From positions 96,385-160,384 of the forward strand of contig NZ_UNRG01000005.1 in assembly GCF_900537115.1 (NCBI RefSeq): a stretch of DNA of 64,000 bases. Reading direction: 5' to 3'. Under the pieces are notes generated by a model. That model did not search any database, was not told the DNA's origin, and saw only the letters and a list, made by a program, of their open reading frames with translations. The number at the start of each line of letters is the position of its first letter. Position 1 is the first letter of the stretch. Source of the DNA: Arthrobacter sp. Alg241-R88 (GTDB taxonomy: Bacteria > Actinomycetota > Actinomycetes > Actinomycetales > Micrococcaceae). Below, piece by piece: positions 1 to 8,722 of this stretch. The position numbers and the translations under genes were made by a program.

Positions 1-486
1 GATGTGCGGGCGCACCACTGCGACCTGGAAGCCCGGAGCGTCCGCCGCCAGCGCCAGGAGCTCCGCCTCGGCCTTTGTGCGGGAGTAGTCCCCGTGTGCG
101 CGCTTAGGGTCCGCCGGCTCCGCGCCCAGCCCGGCGATGGCGGCACCGGAATTGGCCACGGACGGGGAGGACACAAACACCACGTCCTGCACCCCGGCCG
201 CCCGCGCGGCTTGAAGCAGGCGGCGGGTCCCTTCGACGTTCACCTCATCGAACTCCGCGGCACGGCCCGTGAAGGAAACCTTCGCGGCCAGGTGGATGAT
301 TCCTTCTGCGCCTTCCACTGCTCCCCGGAGCGCTTCCTCGTCGGTGACGGACCCGCAGAAGTCCGTGGCGCCGTCGACCCCCGATGGACGGCGCTGGAAG
401 GTGGCCACATCATGGCCCTGGCGGACCAGCAGCCGGGCCACTTCTCCCCCGAGCAGCCCGCTGGCGCCCGTGACGAGGACCCTCAT
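1..486 (-). CDS. oleD: OleD-like NAD(P)-dependent dehydrogenase (partial, C-terminus off window)
   Basis: Extended short-chain dehydrogenase expected to reduce the beta-keto acid made by OleA to the beta-hydroxy acid, the second step of long-chain olefin synthesis. The first 162 residues are visible. The N-terminus MRVLVTGASGLLG carries the Rossmann GxxGxxG, and a Y-S-R-T-K catalytic pair sits near residues 134-138. The ATG at 484-486 overlaps the stop of oleBC by four bases, so the two are translationally coupled. The C-terminus lies beyond position 1. The OleD call rests on the fold plus its place in an oleA-oleBC-oleD operon; fold alone would only support an epimerase/3-beta-HSD-like enzyme. 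Confidence 0.85.
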   Translation of the reverse strand, partial: MRVLVTGASGLLGGEVARLLVRQGHDVATFQRRPSGVDGATDFCGSVTDEEALRGAVEGAEGIIHLAAKVSFTGRAAEFDEVNVEGTRRLLQAARAAGVQDVVFVSSPSVANSGAAIAGLGAEPADPKRAHGDYSRTKAEAELLALAADAPGFQVAVVRPHI

Positions 487-3197
487 GGCTTTCCCGGCCG
501 GCCGCCGGCCAGCACCCGTGAAGCCCAGCGGGACAGGCGGGTCCTGTCGATCTTGGCGTTGTGCCGGATGTCCGTGGGCTGTGCGGGGACTTCGAGCACA
601 GCGGAGACCTGGACGCCGGCCTCGCGGGCCGCCCTGCGGACATCACCGGCGAGCTGCGGCGCAGCAGGGCCGGCTTTCCGGGCAGGAGGGAGGGTCTCGA
701 CGACGGCGACCACCGCCTGGGTGCCCGCCGGTCCGACGCCGGTAATCGCCGCCAGCCGGACGGAGTCCAGCCGTTCGATCGCCTGTTCGGCACCCACCGG
801 CGTCACGACGGCACCGGGCGCCGTCACAACATGGGCGAGGCGCCCCTCCACCCACAGCCGGCCGGCGGCATCGAAGTGCCCCACATCGCCGGTGCGGTGC
901 CATCCAGGCAGGCCGGCGCTTTCCTGCTGCGTCAGCCACAGCCTGTCGTACGCTTCCTTGACGTGCGGCGCGCTGACCAAAATCTCCCCCGTCACGCCGG
1001 GCTCGGTCACGGGATGGGACCCGGGTGCGGTGCCGTCCGCGGCCAGTGGGACGATGGCCACTCGGGCGCCATGCACCGGCAACCCCACACACACGCCGTT
1101 GCCAGCTCCCGCAACAGCGCCGGCGGGATTCTCAGCGCCGGCGGCAGCGTCGGCGTCGGCGGCCTGGATTTGTTCGAGGCTAATGTCGGTGACCGGCAGC
1201 GCCTCCGTCATCCCGTACGGGGTGTGCAGCGAGGCCCGGGGCAGCAGCCGCTGCACCTCGGCCAGCAGCGGTTCCGGAACGGGGGCGCCGGCAGACAGCA
1301 GCAGCTCCACGCCTTCCAACGCCTTACGCCCTGCGGCACTCAAACCGTCCCGGGTGGCCAGGACGTTGCGCAACGCGGCCGGTGAGGCGAAAACCACCGT
1401 GGCGTCTATCGCCGCGGCGGCATCGGCGAGCGCACCGGCCGTCAAGGTGCGCGGCGCGGTGACGTCCATGGCCGGCGTTACCGATACCGCTCCGAGCGCC
1501 GGTCCCAGCAAAGCGAAGGGTGCAAATCCTGCCACCAGCCGTGAGCCCGGGCGGATCCCGAAGGTGGCGGCCACCGTGTCCCGCATCGCGGCCAGCTGCC
1601 GGTGCGTATAGAGCACGCCCTTCGCGGGGCCGGTGGAACCCGAGGTGAAGAGGACGGCGGCAGCCGCATCCGGATCCACCGTGTCCGCCACCTGTCCTGA
1701 ACCATGTCCAGTGCCGGAACGGGCCAGGGCCTCGAGGGAGGCCTCGACGCCCAGCATCCGACTGCGGGCGGCCGGAAGATCGCACACACTGATTCGCCGC
1801 CCGGGCCAGCCCAGCACGGAGGCAGCCGCGAGCGCCTTGTCGATGCCGATGAGGAAGTCGGGGGTGGCGCCTTTGACGGCACGGCTGAGGCCCTTGGTTC
1901 CCAGTCCGGCGTCGGCCACCACCACCACGGCGCCCAGGCGCAGGCAGGCGTAGAGGGCGACGGTCAGGTCCACCCCGGGCGGAACCATCAGGCTCACCCG
2001 GCTGCCGCTTCGCACGCCGGCTTCCTTCAGCCCCGCGGTGAGGTCCAGGATGTTCCGGTCCAGCTGCTGCCAGCTGAGCGAGCGGGCAAGCGTACCGTCC
2101 GGCGCCATTTCCGCGACGGCGGTCTCTCCTCCTGCCGGCCCTGAAGCCTGCTCGCCGAGCTGGTCCCACAGGGGCCGGAAGGTTGCCGGCTCCGGTTCTG
2201 CCGCATCGGCCAGCGCTTGGCTGCCGGGCGTTAGGTGCTCCGCTCCCGGGGAATCACTTTGGCTGCCACCGACGTCTGCGGCGAGCCACTGAAAGACCGG
2301 TGCCGTGATGTTCCGGTCCTCCGCCACAAGATGGCCGGCGCCTTCGAAGCGGTGCACGTCCGCGTGCGGAAGCCGGCCGATGAGGTCCTTGAGGTACCGG
2401 TCGGAAAAGATGGGATCCCGCGGGCCCCAGAGCATCAGCGCCGGAACCTTCAGCCCGCGCAGCCCTTCCGCCACCGAGGTGAGCGTCGAAAAGCTGGGGT
2501 GGGAGGCGTCCACCGGAATGTCCGCCACAAAGTTCCCCACCCCGGCCCGGTGGTCGGCACCGCGGTACGGCGCCATATAGGCGTTCCGGACATCGGCGGG
2601 CAGCGGCGGGTGGGCCAGGGAGTGAGTTACCCGCAGAAACGCGTCCGACGTCGTTGTTCCCCACGTGTGCAGGGCGGGGTGCAGGGCCAGCCGCAGCGCA
2701 GGCGGGATACCTGAACCGGCAGGCTGGTGGACGGCCGTGTTGGTCAGCACCACACCAATGAGCTGCTGCGGGTGCGCCAGGGCCCAGCCCAGGCTGATCA
2801 CCCCGCCCCAGTCGTGGCCCACCGTCACCACGTTCCCGTCCAGGCCAAATGCGTCCGTCAGGTCACCTAGGTCGTTGATCCGGTCAGCCAGCCGCCGGAA
2901 GGTGCCGGTGCGCTCCGAGTAGCCCATGTCCAGCTGGTCCACCGCCACAACGCGCCACGGGTGGGCCGGATCCGATCCGGCAGCCAGCAGCGTCCGCCAC
3001 AGGTATGACCAGGTGGGATTGCCGTGCACGCACAGCAGGGTACCGGCGGGAGTCAGGCCCAGGCGGGAGAGCTGGGCGCCGTTGTCCAGCAGGTGCCAGC
3101 GGCGCACTGTGCCGGGCGCATCGGCTCCAGACGTGGACACAACCTCGACTTCGCGGGACCATTCCGGGTCCACGCCGGGCCAGTCTGCGCCTACCAA
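483..3197 (-). CDS. oleBC: OleBC fusion: beta-lactone decarboxylase / beta-lactone synthetase
   Basis: A 904-residue two-domain enzyme. Residues about 40-310 are an alpha/beta hydrolase of haloalkane-dehalogenase type (OleB): HGNPTWS near 59, nucleophile motif GHDWGG with Asp129, and a late His289. Residues about 340-904 are an acyl-adenylate-forming domain (OleC) with LFTSGSTGPAKG at 516-527 and YGMTE further on. In the known pathway OleC closes a beta-hydroxy acid to a beta-lactone and OleB removes CO2 to give the cis-olefin. B and C are separate in Gram-negatives and fused in Micrococcus and Arthrobacter relatives. The start is a TTG at 3195-3197 inside the end of oleA (7-nt overlap); no better ATG lies nearby. 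Confidence 0.9.
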   Translation of the reverse strand: MVGADWPGVDPEWSREVEVVSTSGADAPGTVRRWHLLDNGAQLSRLGLTPAGTLLCVHGNPTWSYLWRTLLAAGSDPAHPWRVVAVDQLDMGYSERTGTFRRLADRINDLGDLTDAFGLDGNVVTVGHDWGGVISLGWALAHPQQLIGVVLTNTAVHQPAGSGIPPALRLALHPALHTWGTTTSDAFLRVTHSLAHPPLPADVRNAYMAPYRGADHRAGVGNFVADIPVDASHPSFSTLTSVAEGLRGLKVPALMLWGPRDPIFSDRYLKDLIGRLPHADVHRFEGAGHLVAEDRNITAPVFQWLAADVGGSQSDSPGAEHLTPGSQALADAAEPEPATFRPLWDQLGEQASGPAGGETAVAEMAPDGTLARSLSWQQLDRNILDLTAGLKEAGVRSGSRVSLMVPPGVDLTVALYACLRLGAVVVVADAGLGTKGLSRAVKGATPDFLIGIDKALAAASVLGWPGRRISVCDLPAARSRMLGVEASLEALARSGTGHGSGQVADTVDPDAAAAVLFTSGSTGPAKGVLYTHRQLAAMRDTVAATFGIRPGSRLVAGFAPFALLGPALGAVSVTPAMDVTAPRTLTAGALADAAAAIDATVVFASPAALRNVLATRDGLSAAGRKALEGVELLLSAGAPVPEPLLAEVQRLLPRASLHTPYGMTEALPVTDISLEQIQAADADAAAGAENPAGAVAGAGNGVCVGLPVHGARVAIVPLAADGTAPGSHPVTEPGVTGEILVSAPHVKEAYDRLWLTQQESAGLPGWHRTGDVGHFDAAGRLWVEGRLAHVVTAPGAVVTPVGAEQAIERLDSVRLAAITGVGPAGTQAVVAVVETLPPARKAGPAAPQLAGDVRRAAREAGVQVSAVLEVPAQPTDIRHNAKIDRTRLSRWASRVLAGGRPGKP

Positions 3198-4213
3198 ACG
3201 ATTTCCATCATGGCGGTGTTCAGCCCGGATCCGACGCCCATGCAGAGGACCCGGTCCCCGGTTTCAAGGGATTGCGCTTCGGCCGCGAGGGTCATGGGCA
3301 GGGACGCCGGGCCTACGTTGCCCCAGTGCGGGAAGGTGATGGGCACCTTGGCAGGGTCCAGGTCGATGGCGTCGATGATGGCCTGCGTGTAGGCATTGCT
3401 CACCTGGTGCGTCACGTACCGGTCCATGTCGGCCCAGTCCCACTCCGGCCGGGCTTCATGCCAGGCGTCGACGACGAGCTGGAGGCCGCCGTCGAGCAGG
3501 CCTTTTGTGTCGGTGGCCATGCCGTCAATGCCGCCCACGCACAACTCGTGGTGTTCGGTGCCGGCACGCATCACACCGCCAACGATCCGGTGCGCACCCG
3601 GGTGCTGGTCTGCCGGGCCCAGGACTGCGGCGGCGGCGCCGGAGCCCAGGGTGAGGGTGGCGAACTCCCGGTTGAAGTCCTCGCGCGTGGTCTCGGGCCG
3701 CTGCAGACGGGCAAGCGTGGCTTCCTGGGTGGCCTCGGCATCCTCGGCGTTGACGATCATGGCGTACTTGATCTGGCCGGAGTCGATCATGTTGGCGGCC
3801 AGGGTCAGGCCGTTCACGAATCCCAGGCAGGCGTTGGCCAGGTCGAAGTTCATGGCCGACGACGGCAGGCCGAGTCCGTGGTGGATCTTCACCGCGACGG
3901 ACGGTTCCAGGTTCCGGCGCGTGACGGAGGTGTTGATCAGCAGTCCGACGTCGGAGGCTTCAACGCCGGCCTCTGCCAGGGCCTTTGCACCCGCTTCGGC
4001 GGCAGCGTCATCAAAGGACGTCCCGGCCGCCCACCAGCGGCGGTGCGTGACGCCGGCAACGCGCTCAAGCAGCCGGGGCGGGAACTTCAGCCGCTGCAGG
4101 GTGGACGCCAGCCTGCGGTCGAAATCCGTGGAGCTCACGATCCTCGGAGCCTCCACACTGCTCACCGAAAGCAGCGCGGTGTTGCTATGCCGGAAGGTTG
4201 CATTTCCTGCCAA
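3191..4213 (-). CDS. oleA: OleA thiolase-superfamily condensing enzyme
   Basis: A 340-residue thiolase-fold enzyme expected to join two fatty acyl-CoAs head to head (non-decarboxylative Claisen condensation) into a beta-keto acid. Visible residues fit the OleA active site: Glu103 in NTSVTRRNLEP, nucleophile Cys129 in ANACLGF, His269 in VTHQVSNAY and Asn299 in PHWGNVGP. The start is a TTG (4211-4213) with AGGGG six bases upstream; this gives the N-terminus MAGNATFRHSN that I recall from relatives. First gene of the minus-strand ole operon. FabH-like enzymes share the fold, but the oleBC and oleD neighbours settle the call. Confidence 0.92.
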   Translation of the reverse strand: MAGNATFRHSNTALLSVSSVEAPRIVSSTDFDRRLASTLQRLKFPPRLLERVAGVTHRRWWAAGTSFDDAAAEAGAKALAEAGVEASDVGLLINTSVTRRNLEPSVAVKIHHGLGLPSSAMNFDLANACLGFVNGLTLAANMIDSGQIKYAMIVNAEDAEATQEATLARLQRPETTREDFNREFATLTLGSGAAAAVLGPADQHPGAHRIVGGVMRAGTEHHELCVGGIDGMATDTKGLLDGGLQLVVDAWHEARPEWDWADMDRYVTHQVSNAYTQAIIDAIDLDPAKVPITFPHWGNVGPASLPMTLAAEAQSLETGDRVLCMGVGSGLNTAMMEIVW

Positions 4214-4288
4214 TTCGAGCCCCTGTTCGTGTCCGTCCTGCAGCCATGCGCTGACAGTACGTTAGCCGACTGACCGGAGACGCGATGG

Positions 4289-4300
4289 TAAGCATGCTTA
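4289..4300. promoter_or_regulatory. Perfect 12-bp palindrome upstream of oleA
   Basis: TAAGCATGCTTA reads the same on both strands and lies 76-87 bp upstream of the oleA start, within the 242-bp gap between oleA and the plus-strand gene at 4456. It is a candidate operator for a regulator of the ole operon, but no regulator gene is adjacent and no clear -10/-35 pair can be placed beside it. Confidence 0.4.
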
Positions 4301-4455
4301 GGATATGTTACAGGTGCAACCCCGGGCCGCCAACCGGAAGAGGAAGCAAAACGGAATGGGGCGGCGCGCCTGGGCATGGCTTTTTATGATGCCCGCGGAG
4401 CGCGCCGCGACGTGAATGCGTATCAAGGAGTGGCCCGAAGGCGCATAGTTGGACG

Positions 4456-4947
4456 ATGACAGGTCCTTACACCCGGGGCGACTCCTTCAGTTGCGGGGCT
4501 TCCCGGGAACACATCCAACAAGCGCTCGTGGACTCCGGGGCGACGGACGTTCTGTTCAGCCAGCGCGGGAACCGGAGTGCCATCGCCTTCAGGGCCAGCG
4601 GAAGGCAATTCCGTATCGTCGTTCCCTTGCCGCATCCTGATGGTGCCTTGACAGGTTCCGGGGACACAGCGGAGGGCCCCATCCGCGAAGCGAAGGCAAA
4701 AGAACTGGAACGTGCCACCCGCAGGTTTTGGCACGCCCTGTCGCAGTCCATAGACGCCAAACTCCGGGCGGCTGCGGCAGGCATCGCCACCCTTGAATCC
4801 GAATTCCTGGCCCATGTGGTCCTTCCAGGGAACCGCACAGTGCTGGACGAACTCGAACCCGTCATCGACTCCGCTTACCGGTCTGGCCGGCGTCCCTCGT
4901 TCGGTGATTCGGACCCGGCTCTTCGGCTAAGCCCTGCGGAGCAATGA
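4456..4947 (+). CDS. Hypothetical protein (163 aa)
   Basis: Not recognised. A 163-residue soluble protein without signal peptide or membrane segment. The N-terminal third (GATDVLFSQRGNRSAIAFRA, then RQFRIVVPLP) looks like alternating beta strands. A charged helix follows (EAKAKELERATRRFWHALSQ, about 80-100), then a hydrophobic stretch LESEFLAHVVLPGNRTVLDEL. The ATG at 4456 is chosen because it opens the conserved-looking sequence; the purine-rich AAGGAG further upstream is too distant to be its ribosome site, so the start is uncertain. Transcribed divergently from oleA. A perfect hairpin follows 18 bp after the stop. Confidence 0.6.
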   Translation: MTGPYTRGDSFSCGASREHIQQALVDSGATDVLFSQRGNRSAIAFRASGRQFRIVVPLPHPDGALTGSGDTAEGPIREAKAKELERATRRFWHALSQSIDAKLRAAAAGIATLESEFLAHVVLPGNRTVLDELEPVIDSAYRSGRRPSFGDSDPALRLSPAEQ

Positions 4948-4964
4948 CGGCGTAGACTCCCAAC

Positions 4965-4990
4965 TTCCGCTGTAGGGCAACACAGCGGAA
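4965..4990. promoter_or_regulatory. Perfect 9-bp inverted repeat, 8-nt loop
   Basis: Arms TTCCGCTGT (4965-4973) and ACAGCGGAA (4982-4990) are exact reverse complements. It lies between the hypothetical gene ending at 4947 and the phosphotransferase gene starting near 5101. There is no T-tract after it on either strand, so an operator or mRNA hairpin is as likely as a terminator. Confidence 0.45.
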
Positions 4991-5100
4991 CTGCTTCTGG
5001 TGGAGGACACCCAAAGCTGTGGCCTCCTGGCCGCGGCAGTGCCAGTATGTGGAGAACCAAGTTCACCCCGGCGCCCCTCCCGGGCAGCAAGGACGCGGTC

Positions 5101-7791
5101 ATGACCTATATCAACGACTTAAGCGATGTGGGGCCAGACGACGTCGCCGTGGCTGGCGGCAAGGCCGTGGGTCTCGGTGGCCTGATCCGCGCCGGGCTGC
5201 CGGTCCCGCCGGGGTTCGTCCTCACCACCGATGCTTATTCGCACTTTGTGGATGCCAACCACCTCGCAGCGGACATCCAGGACATCGCCACGCTGCCACC
5301 GCAGGCGGAGCCGCAGGCCTACGAGGATGCCTCCCAGCGAATCACCGCACTGTTCAGGACCGGCACCATGCCCGCCGAAATCGCAGCCGAACTCGGCGCC
5401 GCCTACGGGCATCTCGGCAGCAGAGAGGCGGCGGTGGCCGTGCGCTCCTCTGCCACAGCCGAGGACCTCGACTCCGCCAGCTTCGCCGGCCAGCAGGAAA
5501 CCTACCTGAACGTGCGCGGCATGGTGGAGCTGTCCACGGCGGTGATCGACTGCTGGGCTTCCCTTTGGACGGCGCGGGCCATGGCCTACCGTGCCCGGGA
5601 AGGTGTGGGACCGCAGGAGGTGCGCCTCGCCGTCGTCATCCAGCAGATGGTGGAGGCCGAGGCAGCCGGGGTGATGTTCACCGCCAACCCCTCCAACGGC
5701 CGGCGCGACCAGACGGTGATCAGTGCTGCATGGGGCCTCGGCGAGTCAGTCGTCAGCGGCATAGTCACCACCGATGACCTGGTGGTCGACGCCGGGACCG
5801 GCACCGTGGTGTCGCGGCGGACAGCCGACAAGGACGTGATGACGGCCTACGCGGAGAAGGGCACCCGGGAGCAGCCGGTGGCGGCAGCCCGCCGTCGTGA
5901 ACCCGTGCTCGATGACCGGGCGGCGGCGGAACTGGTCCGTCATGGACGGCGGGCAACGGATCATTTTGGCGCACCACAGGACATCGAGTGGGCACGGGCT
6001 GCCGGCAGGTTCTTTATCCTGCAGTCCCGCCCCATCACGGCGCTGCCCGAACCGGCGGCTGACACCCCGGACACCTGGCCCCTGCCCTATCCGAAGGGGC
6101 TCTACTTCCGGGCGAGCATCGTGGAACAACTCCCCGACCCGCTGTCACCACTGTTCGCCGACATGATTGACGGTTCCGTGGCGAGGTCGCTGACAGCCTT
6201 GCTGGCCGAGGCCCTGGGCAAGAACGTCATCCGCGACGGCGACGTCAGAATGCCCACCATCAACGGCTACGCCTACTACTATTACCGCACTTCCGGCATG
6301 TGGCGGATGATGGGCAAGGCTCCTGCCGCCGTGGGCGCGCTGGCCCGCGGCAAGGCGCACATGGGGGTGGCCGGCTGGCGCGAGTTTTCGCATCCCCGGT
6401 ACCAACGGGTGATCAAGGATTGGCATTCGAAGCCCCCGGCGGAGCTCACCGGCGGGGAACTGCTGGAGGGCGCCCAGGCATTGCTGGACGCCGGGACCGT
6501 GTACTACACCGCCGTGCAGTCGATCATTCCGCTGGCCGCCACCAGCGAGCTCTCCTTCCGTGCGTTCTACGACAAGCTGGTCCGGCGCGACGGCGATCCC
6601 CCGGCCCAGACGTTCCTCCTCGGCTACGACAGTGAACCGATCCGGGCGGAGAAGTCACTGCATGACCTGGCCGGCTGGGCCCGCAGCGACCCCGGGCTGA
6701 CGTCGGCTTTGCTGGAACGCCCGACGGCGGCGCTCGCCGAGTGCCAGCGCACGGGTTCCGCGCCCGCCGGTGTGGACAATGCGCTGTGGCAGGAATGGCG
6801 TTTCGCCTTCCAGGAGCATCTGGACCTCTACGGCCACGCGGTCTACAACCTTGATTTCGCCAGCCCCGTGGCCACCGACGACCCGTCCGCGCTCTTGGAG
6901 ACGGTGAAGTTCTACCTCCGCGGGCAGGGCACCGACCCGCATGAGCGGCAGCGGCTGCTGACCGAACGCCGGGAGTCGCTCACTGAACAGATGGCCGGCC
7001 GGCTCGGGCCGCGCCGGCGGGCAGCCTTCCTCCGTCTGCTCCGGTGGGCCCAGGAGGTGGCGCCAATCCGTGAGGACGCGCTGGCCGATGTCGGCCTTGC
7101 CTGGCCGCTGCTGCGGCGGATGCTGCTCGAACTCGGTCAGCGGCTGGTGGATTCCGGCGTCATCGCTTCGCCGGATGACGTGTTCTGGCTGCGCTACCAG
7201 GAGCTGCGCAGCGCCGTCGATTTTGGCCTCGCCGCGCCTGGGGTGCGGGCCGCCGTCGTTATTTCCGGTGCTGCCCGGCCTGTCCGCGCGGCCGCCGTCG
7301 AGGAGCGGAGGATGCTGTGGCGGGGCCAGGTGAAGGCCGCCGCCCCGCAAATGCTTCCCGAGAGCCGGTGGATGGAACGGGCGTTTGGGTCGATGATGCC
7401 GGCCGGCTCGCAGCACCAGCGCGGGGATGTCATCAAAGGCGTGGGGGCCAGCTCGGGCCGGGTCAGCGCTCCCGCCCGCGTCCTGGCCGGGCCGCAGGAC
7501 TTCGGCCAGATGGAACCCGGAGACGTCCTGGTGGCCCGCATCACCACTCCCGCCTGGACGTCGCTGTTCGCGATGGCCTCGGCCGTGGTGACTGACGTGG
7601 GCGGCCCGCTCAGCCACAGCTCCATCGTGGCCCGCGAGTACGGCATCCCTGCCGTCCTCGGCACCGGAGTGGCCACGCAGCGGCTTGCCACGGGCCAGCA
7701 GATCCTCGTGGATGGCGACGCCGGCACGGTCACCATTGAGCGGCCGGTTGGTGCGGATGCCACGCCAGGAGGGGACGTCGTCGGCGTCTGA
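5101..7791 (+). CDS. Rifampin phosphotransferase / PEP-synthase-like enzyme
   Basis: An 896-residue protein with the three-domain layout of the Rph/PpsA family. The ATP-grasp domain comes first (GGKAVGLGGLIRAGLPVPPG near 20; VRSSATAEDLDSASFAGQQE; QSRPI closing the domain). A middle substrate-binding region follows, then a C-terminal swivelling phosphohistidine domain GGPLSHSSIVAREYGIPAV with the phospho-accepting His near residue 839. Rph enzymes inactivate rifamycins by ATP-dependent phosphorylation and are about 870 residues long. Many related proteins have other or unknown substrates, and I see no rifamycin-associated element upstream. The ATG at 5101 (MTYINDL) with AAGGAC nearby is preferred over the ATG at 5047. 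Confidence 0.75.
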   Translation: MTYINDLSDVGPDDVAVAGGKAVGLGGLIRAGLPVPPGFVLTTDAYSHFVDANHLAADIQDIATLPPQAEPQAYEDASQRITALFRTGTMPAEIAAELGAAYGHLGSREAAVAVRSSATAEDLDSASFAGQQETYLNVRGMVELSTAVIDCWASLWTARAMAYRAREGVGPQEVRLAVVIQQMVEAEAAGVMFTANPSNGRRDQTVISAAWGLGESVVSGIVTTDDLVVDAGTGTVVSRRTADKDVMTAYAEKGTREQPVAAARRREPVLDDRAAAELVRHGRRATDHFGAPQDIEWARAAGRFFILQSRPITALPEPAADTPDTWPLPYPKGLYFRASIVEQLPDPLSPLFADMIDGSVARSLTALLAEALGKNVIRDGDVRMPTINGYAYYYYRTSGMWRMMGKAPAAVGALARGKAHMGVAGWREFSHPRYQRVIKDWHSKPPAELTGGELLEGAQALLDAGTVYYTAVQSIIPLAATSELSFRAFYDKLVRRDGDPPAQTFLLGYDSEPIRAEKSLHDLAGWARSDPGLTSALLERPTAALAECQRTGSAPAGVDNALWQEWRFAFQEHLDLYGHAVYNLDFASPVATDDPSALLETVKFYLRGQGTDPHERQRLLTERRESLTEQMAGRLGPRRRAAFLRLLRWAQEVAPIREDALADVGLAWPLLRRMLLELGQRLVDSGVIASPDDVFWLRYQELRSAVDFGLAAPGVRAAVVISGAARPVRAAAVEERRMLWRGQVKAAAPQMLPESRWMERAFGSMMPAGSQHQRGDVIKGVGASSGRVSAPARVLAGPQDFGQMEPGDVLVARITTPAWTSLFAMASAVVTDVGGPLSHSSIVAREYGIPAVLGTGVATQRLATGQQILVDGDAGTVTIERPVGADATPGGDVVGV

Positions 7792-8026
7792 GGGTTCAGC
7801 GAGGCCGGCGGCCGCGGTCAGCTTTCCAAAGGCCAGGCGTTCCGTGGGACCTCTTGCCTATCGCTTGCCAGGACCAAGTGGAGTACGTTGAGCCTACGCC
7901 GTACGAGTAGGTGCTGCTGGGCACTGTCATTCCGGCCACCACCGCCTGGACTCCCACCGCCAGCCCGGCTTGAACAACGATGTCCGTGCCAGGGCAAAAG
8001 CTCAGCCACTTCAAAGAGGCAAACCC

Positions 8027-8722
8027 ATGACAGCTGCAACCATTCCCCGCCCCCGCCCAAACGCCAAAACCCGGTGGCTCGTGCCCGCCTCCCTGATCTT
8101 CCTCAGCCTCGTGCCGATCATCGCCGGGGCTGTCCGCCTGACGGACCTCACGGGAGGCCAGATAACGCCGGATAATGCGCGGTTCTTCGATTCGCCTGTC
8201 CCCATGCTGATCCATATCCCAACGGTCACCGTGTACTTGGTGCTGGGCGCTTTTCAGTTCGTTCCCTCGCTCCGCCGCGGTAAGCGGGGCAGGGCAAGCT
8301 GGCACAAAATCGCCGGGCGCATCCTTGCGCCCACCGGCCTGCTGGCTGCCCTGTCCGGTTTATGGATGGCCGTTTTCTACGACCTCCCACCCTTGGACGG
8401 GCCGCTGCTGCTCATCCTCCGGCTGGTGTTTGGGTCTGCGATGGTGGCGTTCATCGTCCTGGGATTCATCGCCGTGCGGCGCCGGAACTACGTCCGGCAC
8501 GGCGAGTGGATGTCCCGGGCGTATGCCATCGGCATCGCCCAGGGAACCATCGTTGTGGTGACCATCCCCTGGATTGTCCTGGTGGGTCCGGTGGACGAGC
8601 TGACCCGTGCCCTGCTGATCGGGGCGTCATGGGTTCTGAGCCTGGCGGTGGCCGAATACTTTATCTACCGCCGGGCACATGCTTCAGCACGGAAGCCCCG
8701 CCCCGCTATCCAGCCTGCTTAG
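8027..8722 (+). CDS. DUF2306-family membrane protein
   Basis: A 231-residue integral membrane protein with about six to seven hydrophobic segments, e.g. LVPASLIFLSLVPIIAGAV, TVYLVLGAFQFVP, LLAALSGLWMAVF, GSAMVAFIVLGFIAV and LLIGASWVLSLAVAEYFI. The layout, including the HKIAGRI and RHGEWMSRAYAI motifs, matches DUF2306 proteins, whose function is unknown. The ATG at 8027 has AGAGG seven bases upstream; further upstream the frame lacks hydrophobic or conserved sequence. The 3' end overlaps the end of the convergent lipoprotein gene by 17 bp. The 235 bp before it show no clear promoter. Confidence 0.8.
   Translation: MTAATIPRPRPNAKTRWLVPASLIFLSLVPIIAGAVRLTDLTGGQITPDNARFFDSPVPMLIHIPTVTVYLVLGAFQFVPSLRRGKRGRASWHKIAGRILAPTGLLAALSGLWMAVFYDLPPLDGPLLLILRLVFGSAMVAFIVLGFIAVRRRNYVRHGEWMSRAYAIGIAQGTIVVVTIPWIVLVGPVDELTRALLIGASWVLSLAVAEYFIYRRAHASARKPRPAIQPA

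Noticed and set aside
4162..4377. 71-codon minus frame across the oleA start
   Set aside because: Arg/Pro-rich, overlaps the oleA N-terminus in another frame and has no ribosome site.
4948..5100. Rifamycin-associated element upstream of the Rph-like gene
   Set aside because: I looked for the paired inverted element and found only the unrelated 9-bp inverted repeat.
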